From the NCBI RefSeq assembly GCF_021532275.1, contig NZ_JACBOT010000021.1, positions 372,001 through 436,000 of the forward strand: a DNA stretch of 64,000 nucleotides, given 5' to 3'. The position numbers and the translations under genes are program-made. Source of the DNA: Brevibacterium sp. UCMA 11754 (GTDB lineage Bacteria > Actinomycetota > Actinomycetes > Actinomycetales > Brevibacteriaceae). Below are positions 51,095-59,364 of this stretch, one piece after another; positions within the stretch are counted from its first letter, which is position 1; each line of letters begins with the position of its first letter. Below the pieces are notes generated by a model that ran no database searches, was not told the DNA's origin, and saw only the letters and a program-made list of their open reading frames with translations.

Positions 51095-52175
51095 CAATGC
51101 TGCCTTCGGGTCGGTGCGGGGTCAGGCTGAGTCGGCGGATGCCGTGGCGCTCCCACTCGCGGAGGATGTCGATCGTGGGCAGTTCGGCGTCGGAGAGGGC
51201 GATGCCGCAGTCTCCTCCGCCGGCGCCCGAGGGTTTGGCCGCGGCACCGTAGGTTTCGGCGATATCGCACAGCGCGGCCAGCTGTTCGGTCTCGATCTGG
51301 CTGCCGGAGGACTCGCCGAGTCGCTGCAGCAGTCGGCGTGTCTGCCGGATGCGGTCGAGGGCGCCGATCGCATCATCCTCGTCGAAGGCGGCGACGAGTG
51401 CATTGACCCCGAGCCGGCTCTCGTCGGTGAACGACTCGAAGGGGCGCGCCTTCTCCCTGCCCGGGGTGTGCACGCGCTTGACGAGATGGTCCGTCGAGGC
51501 CGGGGAACCGGTCCAGCCGACAAGCAGATGCAGGGATTCGGGTGGGCTGATGCGGGTGACCCCTGACCCAAGCCATTCGCTGCAGTGCAGCGCCGAGGCG
51601 ACTCCGTGGACTTCGCGGTGAAGCTTCAGGGCCGCGCGGTCGGGTGAGGAGTAGCGGATCCACCCTCCGAAGGTGCTCGCCGCGAGATCCCCGCCCGAGG
51701 CGTTGGGAGAGATGGCGATCGTGGCCAGAAGAGCGAGCTTATAGCGTTCGGTCCGAGTCAGGCCCAATGTGTAGAACTCGTCGAGGGCGGCGATCGCGGC
51801 AGTCGTCACCGCGGCCGAGGAGCCGAGACCGAACTTCCGTCCGCTGGCATCGTCAAGCTCGCTGGAGATGTCGAGGTCGAAGTACCGTGGCGGTGTCCCC
51901 ATCTCTGCCCGCAGCTCTTCGACGACCGAGATCGCAGCGAGCACATAGTCTGCGGGCCGGTGGTCGAGCACGATGCTCTGGCTGTCTGCCTCGCGGAACC
52001 AGACCAGCGGGGTCTGACCGTATTCGCTGGAGTGGATGCGGCCGGCATCTCGGCTTTCGGTGAGCCGGACGGTGATATACCGGTCCACGGCGACGAGCAC
52101 GGCCGGTTGGCCGGGTTCGACGACAGCGTATTCGCCGGCGACGAAGAGCTTGCCTGGTGCACGCGTCTCGATCAT
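51084..52175 (-). CDS. mvaK2: Phosphomevalonate kinase
   Basis: A 363-residue GHMP kinase. RAPGKLFVAGEYAVVEPGQP is the N-terminal substrate motif, GRKFGLGSSAAVTTAAIAAL the ATP loop (GLGSSAA), and KPSGAGGGDCGIAL the C-terminal motif 3. It turns mevalonate 5-phosphate into the diphosphate. The GEYAVVEPG string separates it from mevalonate kinase. Its ATG overlaps the mvaD stop by 4 bp. Confidence 0.92.
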   Translation of the reverse strand: MIETRAPGKLFVAGEYAVVEPGQPAVLVAVDRYITVRLTESRDAGRIHSSEYGQTPLVWFREADSQSIVLDHRPADYVLAAISVVEELRAEMGTPPRYFDLDISSELDDASGRKFGLGSSAAVTTAAIAALDEFYTLGLTRTERYKLALLATIAISPNASGGDLAASTFGGWIRYSSPDRAALKLHREVHGVASALHCSEWLGSGVTRISPPESLHLLVGWTGSPASTDHLVKRVHTPGREKARPFESFTDESRLGVNALVAAFDEDDAIGALDRIRQTRRLLQRLGESSGSQIETEQLAALCDIAETYGAAAKPSGAGGGDCGIALSDAELPTIDILREWERHGIRRLSLTPHRPEGSIDDF

Positions 52176-53164
52176 GAGATCACCTCTGTCGCTGCGGGCA
52201 CCTCGGAACCCTCGGGCAGCAGATGGGCTCCCGGTCCGGGGCCGACGATTCGGATCTCACCGAGTCCGTCGAGGGCCTCTGCCACGGCCTCGGCGTTCTC
52301 GGGTCGTACGAGGACGACGACATTGGGCCCAGCATCTGCTGTGGAGTAGGCCTCGAGTCCGTTCTCGCGCAATTTCTCGACCGCGTCGAAGATGGCCACG
52401 CTCAGCGGCCGGAGGAACCGGATGGGCGGAGTCGTCGATTGGATGAGCGCATGCATCCTCAGCGCGTGCGACTCCGTGATCTCACCGATTCTCGTGAAAT
52501 CGCCTTCTCGACAGGCCTCCATCATTTCCGACAGGCTTTCCTCGGTCGAACTCACCCAGGCATCGTAGAAGGGAGAGGTGGCGGCGGTCAGGCGCATGGC
52601 TGCGCGACTCGACACCGGTTTTCGACCCCGGTCAACGGTGACGACCACCATCCGCATGTCCGGTGCGTCGACGGGCTCGGCGCACGAAGCCTGATCATCA
52701 CCCGCGTGCCACACTGCTACCCCGGGCACGACGGAGCGGCAGGCCGATCCCGAGCCGAGCCGGGCGAGCCGGCTGAGAGCGCGGGTGTCGAGGTCGAGCT
52801 CGAAGGCAGCGGCGGCCGCAGTCGCAAGTGCGGCGAACCCGGATGCAGATGAAGCGAGGCCAGCTCCAGTAGGCACGGAGTTGCGCGAACGAACGATCAC
52901 CGGCTGCTCGGAGCCGGCGAGGGAACGGACGTGGTCGAGGAACGCGGTAGTGCGTCGTGTCTGCTCCTCGTCGGCGGGTTGACCGTCGAGCTCCAAGCTG
53001 TCGGCATCACCGTCAGGATTCGGCACGACCGTGGTCGTCGTTTCGAAGGCGTCGAGCGTCATCGACAGGCTGCCCGCCGCCGGGAGAATGCGGGACTCGT
53101 CGCGCTTGCCCCAGTATTTGATGAGGGCGATGTTCGGATAGGCGCGGGCGGTTGTGGTTCTCAT
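52172..53164 (-). CDS. mvaD: Diphosphomevalonate decarboxylase
   Basis: A 330-residue GHMP-family protein. ARAYPNIALIKYWGKRDESR is the family start (NIALIKYWGK), NSVPTGAGLASSASGFAALA the ATP loop, RLARLGSGSACRSVVPGVAV then the substrate Ser/Arg motif, and TADAGPNVVVL the C-terminal Asp motif. It makes isopentenyl diphosphate from mevalonate diphosphate with ATP, releasing carbon dioxide. It overlaps mvaK1 by 4 bp and mvaK2 by 4 bp. Confidence 0.95.
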   Translation of the reverse strand: MRTTTARAYPNIALIKYWGKRDESRILPAAGSLSMTLDAFETTTTVVPNPDGDADSLELDGQPADEEQTRRTTAFLDHVRSLAGSEQPVIVRSRNSVPTGAGLASSASGFAALATAAAAAFELDLDTRALSRLARLGSGSACRSVVPGVAVWHAGDDQASCAEPVDAPDMRMVVVTVDRGRKPVSSRAAMRLTAATSPFYDAWVSSTEESLSEMMEACREGDFTRIGEITESHALRMHALIQSTTPPIRFLRPLSVAIFDAVEKLRENGLEAYSTADAGPNVVVLVRPENAEAVAEALDGLGEIRIVGPGPGAHLLPEGSEVPAATEVIS

Positions 53165-54153
53165 GTCGTGGATACCTCCGTTGTCCAGGTGCGCGGTGCT
53201 CCGGCGGTGCGAAGCGCGAGCGCCAAGTGTTCGGCCTGTTCGTCCGAGTCGGCGAGAGCGAGGGCGCAGCCTCCGAGGCCGCCTCCGGTGAGTTTGGCGC
53301 CGTGGGCTCCGGCTGCGAGTGCTGCCTCGACGAGCGCATCGAGGGCCGGGCTGCTGACTCCGATGCTCCTGAGCAGCTTGTGTGCGTCGAGCATCCGCGA
53401 CCCGAGCGTGGCGAGGTCGCCGGATCGAACGTCATCGACCGCGTCCTCCGTGAGTTCCCCGAGGTGGGAGATCGCGGCCTCAACGTGCTTCGGCTGTGCG
53501 GCGCGCAGTTCGCGAACCCCGGCGACCGCCTCGGCGGTGGAGCCTTGCTGGCCCGAGTCTGCGACCACGAAGATCAGCCTCCTGCCGACGTCGATCGCTG
53601 TGGCCCGACCGCTTTGGAACCTGATGGGCACTTGAGTTGCGACGGCCCATGCGTCGATTCCGCTGGGGCGACCGTGCGCAACAGATTCTGCCCTCGCCAC
53701 GACGGCGTGGAGAGCGTCACGGTCGAGGACCTTCCCACGGAGATCAGCCACTGCCCGTGCGATCGCGGTGGCAACTGCAGCGCTCGAACCAAGGCCGCGA
53801 CTATGGGGAATCGCACTGCGAATGCCGACCTGGACCTCGGCGGTCTCATCACCTGTGGCCTCGAGGGCCGCGCACAGTCCGGCGACCACGGGCCCCATCT
53901 GAGGTGGTGCTGCTTGGGCAGTGCCGGAGAACAGTTGGCTGTCGATGTGCGTCTCCCGTCCTGGGGTGAGGCGAATGTCGGCCTGTGCCCCGAGTCCGTG
54001 AAGAGGGACGGCGAGCGCAGGGGCTCCGTAGACCACGGCGTGTTCGCCGAAGAGTATCGCCTTTGCATGGGCGTGGCCCTGTGCGGGATATCCGAGCCCA
54101 GCGCCTCGCGCACTGGAGGTGTCGCACGGGTCGGTTGGAGAGGAATTGTGCAT
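53161..54153 (-). CDS. mvaK1: Mevalonate kinase
   Basis: A 330-residue GHMP kinase. GHAHAKAILFGEHAVVYGAP is the mevalonate kinase hallmark, HSRGLGSSAAVATAIARAVA the ATP loop, HGRPSGIDAWAVA the catalytic Asp region, and LTGGGLGGCALALA the C-terminal motif. It starts the mvaK1-mvaD-mvaK2-fni operon. HMG-CoA synthase and reductase genes are not in the window. ATG 54153 lacks an obvious ribosome site; a 24-codon ORF just upstream (54165-54239) has one and may couple translation. Confidence 0.92.
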   Translation of the reverse strand: MHNSSPTDPCDTSSARGAGLGYPAQGHAHAKAILFGEHAVVYGAPALAVPLHGLGAQADIRLTPGRETHIDSQLFSGTAQAAPPQMGPVVAGLCAALEATGDETAEVQVGIRSAIPHSRGLGSSAAVATAIARAVADLRGKVLDRDALHAVVARAESVAHGRPSGIDAWAVATQVPIRFQSGRATAIDVGRRLIFVVADSGQQGSTAEAVAGVRELRAAQPKHVEAAISHLGELTEDAVDDVRSGDLATLGSRMLDAHKLLRSIGVSSPALDALVEAALAAGAHGAKLTGGGLGGCALALADSDEQAEHLALALRTAGAPRTWTTEVSTT

Positions 54154-54164
54154 GCGGCGCGAAG

Positions 54165-54239
54165 TCAGTGGGTGTCGTCGCGGACGAGGTCGATCCCTGA
54201 CGGCCTCGTGCAGGGGGCGTGGTTCTGTGTTTCGGTCAT
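54165..54239 (-). CDS. Possible 24-residue leader peptide before mvaK1
   Basis: ATG 54239 follows AGGATGGAA at a suitable distance and opens a short frame beginning MTETQNHAPCTRPSG, ending 11 bp before the mvaK1 start in a different frame. It could be a coupling leader, or the relic of an original start lost by frameshift. Weak evidence. Confidence 0.35.
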   Translation of the reverse strand: MTETQNHAPCTRPSGIDLVRDDTH

Positions 54240-54313
54240 GGTGGTTCCATCCTATGCCGTACTCCGATTCTGCTGTCGGGCGGAGGGCTCGGAGACGAGA
54301 CAGTTTGCCGAGG

Positions 54314-55003
54314 TCAATCCTGACAGCGATCGCCAGCACAGCCGTCGGCCTCGTGCTCGCCGGTGAGCACAGACACTGGTGCGGCGCAGCAGGCATCCCC
54401 GCGCCACGCCTCGATGCCCTCTCTGATGGCGAAGACGGCGATCACGAGAGCAGCGAGGGAGTCCGCCCATGCCCACCCGAGGGTGCTGTTGAGCAGCAAT
54501 CCTGCGAGCAGAGCGGCAGAGAGATACGTGCAGATCAGGGTCTGTTTGGAATCTGCGATCGCCGAGGCGGACCCGAGTTCGCGACCCGTGCGACGTTCGA
54601 ACCAGCTGAGGAATGGCATCACGAGAAGGCTCAGGGCGGCGATGACGATGCCGACGGTGGAATGCTCTGGATCGCGCCAACCGGCCAGGGAGGCGATTGC
54701 ATCGACGCTGACGTAGATTGCCAGGGCGAAGAAGGACACCGCGATCACGCGCAGGGCCGTCTTCTCCCTCCGCTCGGGGTCGGGTGCTGCGAATTGCCAT
54801 GCCACGGCTACCGCAGAGAGGACTTCGACGATCGAGTCGAGCCCGAACCCGATGAGAGCCGCCGAGGAGGCTGCCCCACCTGCGATGAGAGCCACAACGG
54901 CCTCGATGACGTTCCACGTGATGGTGATGGCCACGACGATCCTGATGCGTCGACGCAGAACCTGTACGCGCGGTGGAGCAGTGGGAACAACCGTGTTGCT
55001 CAC
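54314..55003 (-). CDS. Cation-efflux family (CDF-like) transporter
   Basis: A 229-residue membrane protein with about five to six helices (IRIVVAITITWNVIEAVVAL, ALRVIAVSFFALAIYVSVDA and others) and the loop ELGSASAIADSKQTLICTYL, which matches the CDF helix 5 metal-site region. The usual helix-2 HxxxD is replaced by GFGLDS, a form seen in a CDF subgroup. The tail is Cys/Asp-rich (GDACCAAPVS..CAGDRCQD), fit for metal binding. GTG 55003 overlaps the CmtR-like gene stop by 4 bp, so metal sensing and export are coupled. Confidence 0.83.
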   Translation of the reverse strand: MSNTVVPTAPPRVQVLRRRIRIVVAITITWNVIEAVVALIAGGAASSAALIGFGLDSIVEVLSAVAVAWQFAAPDPERREKTALRVIAVSFFALAIYVSVDAIASLAGWRDPEHSTVGIVIAALSLLVMPFLSWFERRTGRELGSASAIADSKQTLICTYLSAALLAGLLLNSTLGWAWADSLAALVIAVFAIREGIEAWRGDACCAAPVSVLTGEHEADGCAGDRCQD

Positions 55004-55383
55004 GCCTTGGCCCCACGGCCACGGTCGTCGGCAGGTTCGCGATCGCAGCAGCCGGGCACGGTGCAGGAGGGGTTGAGGCAGGGGGCGCTCTCGTCGACTG
55101 CGAGAGTGACGTCGAGCAGACTGTTGAGGGCCGAACTGATGTGGGGATCCGCGATCTCGTATCTGGTCTGTCGCCCCTCAGCCTCGGCCACAACTATTCC
55201 GCATCCGCGCAGGCAGGCCAGATGATTTGAGACGTTCGTCCTGGTCAGATCCAGATCGCGCGCGAGCTGCGCAGGATATCCGGGAGAGTCGAACAGCGAG
55301 AGCAGGATTCGCGAGCGGGTTGAATCGGCCATGGCCCGACCCAGACGGTTCATCACGTCGACGCGAGAAGCAATGGTCAGCAT
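55000..55383 (-). CDS. cmtR: CmtR-like ArsR-family metal sensor
   Basis: 127 residues with the ArsR winged helix: MADSTRSRILLSLFDSPGYP, LARDLDLTRTNVSNHLACLR, GCGIVVAEAEGRQTRYEIAD. The two Cys in NHLACLRGCG are the CmtR metal ligands, and the Cys-rich tail (APCLNPSCTVPGCC) supplies more. CmtR of Mycobacterium senses Cd/Pb. ATG 55383 matches the family start. It is operonic with the CDF-like transporter. The upstream 62 bp are AT-rich with a GTATAC palindrome at 55398-55403, a possible operator part. Confidence 0.85.
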   Translation of the reverse strand: MLTIASRVDVMNRLGRAMADSTRSRILLSLFDSPGYPAQLARDLDLTRTNVSNHLACLRGCGIVVAEAEGRQTRYEIADPHISSALNSLLDVTLAVDESAPCLNPSCTVPGCCDREPADDRGRGAKA

Positions 55384-55445
55384 ATTCTGACCATACAGTA
55401 TACGCTGACCTATATCGATAGGGCTGAACGTATATGCCTGTTGGT

Positions 55446-56792
55446 TCACCTTCCTGATCGAGCCTCGAGCGACCGGGTCTCGAGATAGGCGCGTTCGGCG
55501 GGGTCGGTGGTCAGCTCGATGGCGCGGCGATAGGCGAGTCGGGCCTCACGTACTCGATCGGCACGGGTGAGCAGATGCGCGCGCAGCGCCCACGTCGGCT
55601 GGAACGAAGCGGCGCGTCCGGTGGGAGCGGCAGCACTGGTGAGAACCGAGGTCCCGCCGACTGTGCCCCGGTCGGTCCCGGGCCCTGCGGTGTCAAGACT
55701 ATCGAGTTCGGCCAGACCAGCCTCCGGACCGTCGATCTCAGCAATGACCGCGGCCCTCGATACAGCTCCGCCGAGGCTGGGCGCCATCCGCTCCACATCG
55801 TCGTGGAGGCGCAGCAGCATCGGCCAATCGGTGCCTCCACCACGCACACCGGACATGTGGAGGATCTGGATCGCAGCCTGGAGGCCGAAGCGACCGATCT
55901 CGCCGCTGCGCTGCACTGCGCGCAGATGATCCTCGCCCCTGGCGATGAGCACGGCATCCCAGACGCCCGGATCCTGATCGTCGAGGGGAACGAACAGTCC
56001 GTCCTTGCTGCGGCGGGCCGGGAACCGGGCGGCGGAGAGATGGATGAGGGCTGCGAGCCCGTGTGATTCTCCATCCCTTGGGCACAGTTCTGTCAGCAGC
56101 CGGGAGAGATAGAGGGTCTCGCCGATGGTGCCATCGCGCGGCTGGGCCGGCGCATGCACCCAGTCGATGGCGAAGGCACCGTAGATTGCTTCTTGGATGT
56201 CGGGGAGTCGAACGTCGAGATCGGAACGATCAGGAAGGCCGAAACCGATGCCCAAGGCAGCGATGCGCTTCTTCGCCCTGGTCAATCGTGCGGCGACTGT
56301 CGCGGTCGGAAGCGCCATTCCCGCGGCAATCTGCTTCCCAGTCATGCCCATGACCGCAGAGAGCATGAGCAGCGGTCGGGTTGGCGGATCGATGTCCGGA
56401 TGGGCGCACGCCCCCAGCAGTCCGAGGCGACGATCGGGAAGAGCATCCGGATCGGGTGGATCTGCGGATCCAGGGTGCACTGAGGATCCAGGGTGCACCG
56501 AGTCATCTGAGCCGTCGTGGACCGCGGGATCCCAGACCACCGAGGTGCGGACCGCCGCCGATTTCCATACATCGCGTCGTGCATTGAGGGCAACCCGATA
56601 GAGCCAGCCCTCGGGATTGGCCGGGACTCCCTGTTCCCGCCACACGCGAACACCGCGTTCGAGAGCCGAGCTCAGGGCATCCTCGGCGCCGGCGAGATCC
56701 CCGTCGGCGGACGCGATGAGGGCGATGATCCGCCCCCAGCCGTCCTGGGAGAGGAGCATCGCCGTCTCGCTTGGATCCGAATTCTCGGTCAT
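55446..56792 (-). CDS. ECF-type RNA polymerase sigma factor with C-terminal extension (ECF42-like)
   Basis: 448 residues. Sigma region 2 (GRIIALIASADGDLAGAEDA, WLYRVALNARRDVW) and region 4 (LMLSAVMGMTGKQIAAGMAL, VAARLTRAKKRIAALG) fill about 1-190. The rest is the DUF6596/TPR-like extension (EAIYGAFAIDWVHAP, LIHLSAARFPARR, RAYLETRSLEARSGR) that replaces an anti-sigma factor. Such factors are always beside YCII/DGPF genes, as here (34-bp gap). A 14-bp direct duplication gives SSVHPG twice in the region 2-4 linker. Confidence 0.88.
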   Translation of the reverse strand: MTENSDPSETAMLLSQDGWGRIIALIASADGDLAGAEDALSSALERGVRVWREQGVPANPEGWLYRVALNARRDVWKSAAVRTSVVWDPAVHDGSDDSVHPGSSVHPGSADPPDPDALPDRRLGLLGACAHPDIDPPTRPLLMLSAVMGMTGKQIAAGMALPTATVAARLTRAKKRIAALGIGFGLPDRSDLDVRLPDIQEAIYGAFAIDWVHAPAQPRDGTIGETLYLSRLLTELCPRDGESHGLAALIHLSAARFPARRSKDGLFVPLDDQDPGVWDAVLIARGEDHLRAVQRSGEIGRFGLQAAIQILHMSGVRGGGTDWPMLLRLHDDVERMAPSLGGAVSRAAVIAEIDGPEAGLAELDSLDTAGPGTDRGTVGGTSVLTSAAAPTGRAASFQPTWALRAHLLTRADRVREARLAYRRAIELTTDPAERAYLETRSLEARSGR

Positions 56793-56826
56793 ACAAGATC
56801 CCTCAGCGCTGCCGTTGCAGCGACAA

Positions 56827-57219
56827 TCACTGACCGGCTCGGGCCTGTACCCACCGTCCCTCTATATAGGAGACTGCCGCCGCTCGCACCTCGACGACCC
56901 CGTAGTTCGTTCCGGGGAACTTCTCTGCCCAGGCCAGGGCCGCGTCTCGGCTCTCGACGTCGATGACGAAGACTCCGGCCAGCGCTTCCTTCGTCGCGGC
57001 GAAGGGCCCGTCCTCGATGACGACAGAGCCACCTCGGCGGGTGACGGTGGTTGTCGCCTGCTGCGGTTCGAGCATCTCGGCGGCGATGAAGACTCCCGCC
57101 GAATAGAGAGCGTCGGCGTAGTCGGCCATGAGTCTCTGCATCTCCTCCATGACCTCGGGGGAGGGCTGGGGGCCGCCGTCTTGAAGTTCGGGTGCGTGGA
57201 AGACCAGTGAGTAGCGCAT
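56827..57219 (-). CDS. YCII-family (DGPF) protein
   Basis: A 130-residue YCII/DGPF domain protein. MRYSLVFHAPELQDGGPQPS begins it, VVIEDGPFAATKEALAGVFV is the DGPF signature, and SRDAALAWAEKFPGTNYGVV the last helix. It is transcribed just ahead of the ECF42-like sigma factor. Such proteins are likely targets or modulators of that sigma factor; enzyme activity is unknown. Confidence 0.9.
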   Translation of the reverse strand: MRYSLVFHAPELQDGGPQPSPEVMEEMQRLMADYADALYSAGVFIAAEMLEPQQATTTVTRRGGSVVIEDGPFAATKEALAGVFVIDVESRDAALAWAEKFPGTNYGVVEVRAAAVSYIEGRWVQARAGQ

Positions 57220-57423
57220 TGTCGTGCTCCATTCATCTCATGAGCGGACGTGTTTCGGTCGCTCATCATTGAGACGACCGAGATCGCGCCGATTCGACAC
57301 GTAGGTGAAGATTATCGTGAGAGTTGCTGCACGACAACGGATTTCACCGGCTTCGGACAGCGCAGAACACGAGATTTCCGGGCCAGATCTCACTCTGTCC
57401 TGTACAGGCAGTAGTTTGGTTCC

Positions 57424-59199
57424 ATGACCTCACCCGATTCCGCTCCCGCTGCGTGGTGTGTGATCGGCCGTGCGCCCGATCGCGCCCTTGGTGGCGTTCG
57501 GGGTATGGGTTCGATGATCGCCGTCGCCGACCTCGACGATGCCAGGCAGCGGATCGGGCGTCACCACCTCGGCGCGGATGAGCTGCCGGAATTCGTGCGA
57601 ATCCGAGAAGCAGAGGACCGGCCGAGGTGGGTCTTCAGCGACACTCCGAATTGGTATCCAGCCCTGTTGGCCGCCGGGGTGCAGATCGAACGCTGCTATG
57701 ACCTGCGGCTGACCCATGCGATACTCATGCGCTCGGAACTCGTCACCGATCACAGTGCTCTCGTGGCTGCGCAGGAGTGGGATGCGGGCCCCGTGAGTGC
57801 ACCGACCGCGCCCGAGGCGGAGGCGCTCTTCGAAGTCACCGAACGCCGCAGCCACATCAAAACGGTCCCCCACGACATCGAGTCTGCGCTCGCCGAATTC
57901 TCCCGTCAGTCCACGGCCTTGCAGACTGCCTCCGATCCCGGCCGGCTGCGTCTGCTGCTCGCTGCGGAGTCCGCCGGTGGGCTCGTGGCCGCGGAGATGC
58001 AGGCGGCCGGGGTGCCCTGGGACGTCGCCGAACACGACCGGATCCTCGCTGCGGAGCTCGGTCCGCGGCCGGCGCGGGATGCGAAGCCTGCGAAGATGCT
58101 CGCCGTCGCCGAGGAGGTCCGGGCGGCTCTCGACGATCCGCGGGCCAATCTCGACTCCCACGTCAAACTTCTCCACTCCCTGCATGCCGCCGGAATCAAT
58201 GTCGCCTCGACGTCGAAATGGGAGCTCGAGCAGAGCGAACACCCTGCCATCGCACCCTTGCTGCAGTACAAGAAGCAGTCACGTCTGCTGACTGCCAACG
58301 GTTGGCATTGGCTCGATGAATGGGTCTCCGAGGGCCGGTACCGTCCCGTCTACGTGCCCGGAGGAGTCGTCACCGGTCGCTGGGCAGCCAGCGGCGGCGG
58401 TGCTCTCCAGATTCCCCGTCAGCTGCGACCGGCCCTGCGCGCGGACCCCGGCTGGCGGCTGATCTCGGCCGATGTCGCCCAGTTGGAGCCACGGGCGCTC
58501 GCCGCCATGTCCGGGGACGCCGCCATGGCCGAGGCCGGTCGTGGTCGTGATCTGTACTCCGGCCTCGTCGACGAAGGCATCGTCGGCACCCGACAGGAGG
58601 CGAAGATCGCCGTGCTCGGCGCCATGTACGGTTCCACGACCGGTGACAGCGGCAGACTCGTGCCCCGCCTGCGCACGAGCTTTCCCGCCGCCATGGGCTT
58701 GGTCGATTCCGCCGCCGAGGAGGGTTCACGCGGAGGGGTCGTGTCCACGTGGTTGGGCAGGACGTCCCCGATGCCAGGGGAAGGATGGCGCCGAGTTCAG
58801 TCGGCGGCGAACCAGTTCGACGCCACCTCACAGGACGAGAACCGTGCCCGGCGTGCCGCCGGTGACCAGGGACGCTTCACCCGCAACTTCGTCGTCCAGG
58901 GAACCGCCGCCGAATGGGCACTTGCCTGGCTGGCCGACCTGAGACTGCGGCTGTCACGGCTGCCCGCCGTCGATGACCGGAACCCTGGAACCGCCTCGGG
59001 ACCGGTGTTCTCACGACGGGCTCACCTGGTGTTCTTCCTCCACGATGAGGTCATCGTGCATGCCCCGGCCCAGCAGGCCGAAGCCGCGGCGGAGACGATC
59101 AGGGAAGCGGCCGCCTCGGCGGGGAAGCTCCTGTTCGGCAATGCACCGGTCGACTTTCCTCTCGATCTCTCGATCTCCGAGCGGGCGGCCAAGGGCTAG
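57424..59199 (+). CDS. Bifunctional 3'-5' exonuclease/DNA polymerase (family A, no 5' nuclease)
   Basis: 591 residues, shorter than PolA (about 900). The N-terminal 170 resemble a degenerate DEDD exonuclease fold (VIGRAPDRALGGVRG, CYDLRLTHAILMRSE). The polymerase half has motif A ISADVAQLEPRALAAMSGD, motif B RQEAKIAVLGAMYGSTTGDS and motif C VFFLHDEVIVHAP. In motif A the family Tyr/Ser are replaced by VA (DVAQLEPR instead of DYSQIELR). Similar stand-alone proteins occur in many Actinobacteria besides PolA; their role in repair is not settled. Confidence 0.88.
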   Translation: MTSPDSAPAAWCVIGRAPDRALGGVRGMGSMIAVADLDDARQRIGRHHLGADELPEFVRIREAEDRPRWVFSDTPNWYPALLAAGVQIERCYDLRLTHAILMRSELVTDHSALVAAQEWDAGPVSAPTAPEAEALFEVTERRSHIKTVPHDIESALAEFSRQSTALQTASDPGRLRLLLAAESAGGLVAAEMQAAGVPWDVAEHDRILAAELGPRPARDAKPAKMLAVAEEVRAALDDPRANLDSHVKLLHSLHAAGINVASTSKWELEQSEHPAIAPLLQYKKQSRLLTANGWHWLDEWVSEGRYRPVYVPGGVVTGRWAASGGGALQIPRQLRPALRADPGWRLISADVAQLEPRALAAMSGDAAMAEAGRGRDLYSGLVDEGIVGTRQEAKIAVLGAMYGSTTGDSGRLVPRLRTSFPAAMGLVDSAAEEGSRGGVVSTWLGRTSPMPGEGWRRVQSAANQFDATSQDENRARRAAGDQGRFTRNFVVQGTAAEWALAWLADLRLRLSRLPAVDDRNPGTASGPVFSRRAHLVFFLHDEVIVHAPAQQAEAAAETIREAAASAGKLLFGNAPVDFPLDLSISERAAKG

Positions 59200-59364
59200 A
59201 GGATGGCGAAGGGGCGCAGGACGGTCCAGAAGGTGCGTCTGTTGCAGAGATCACGGGTGGGCCCGGAATAACCGACAGATAAGCGGTGCTGCATGTAGTG
59301 TATCTGCGGCCCCGTCACGGAGCCGCGAGAACTTTCGGAGTCGTCACAGCACAGAGGAGTTTCC

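Noticed and set aside
56460..56500. Repeat element in the sigma factor gene
   Set aside because: It is only a 14-bp in-frame duplication in a linker (SSVHPG twice), not a mobile or regulatory repeat.
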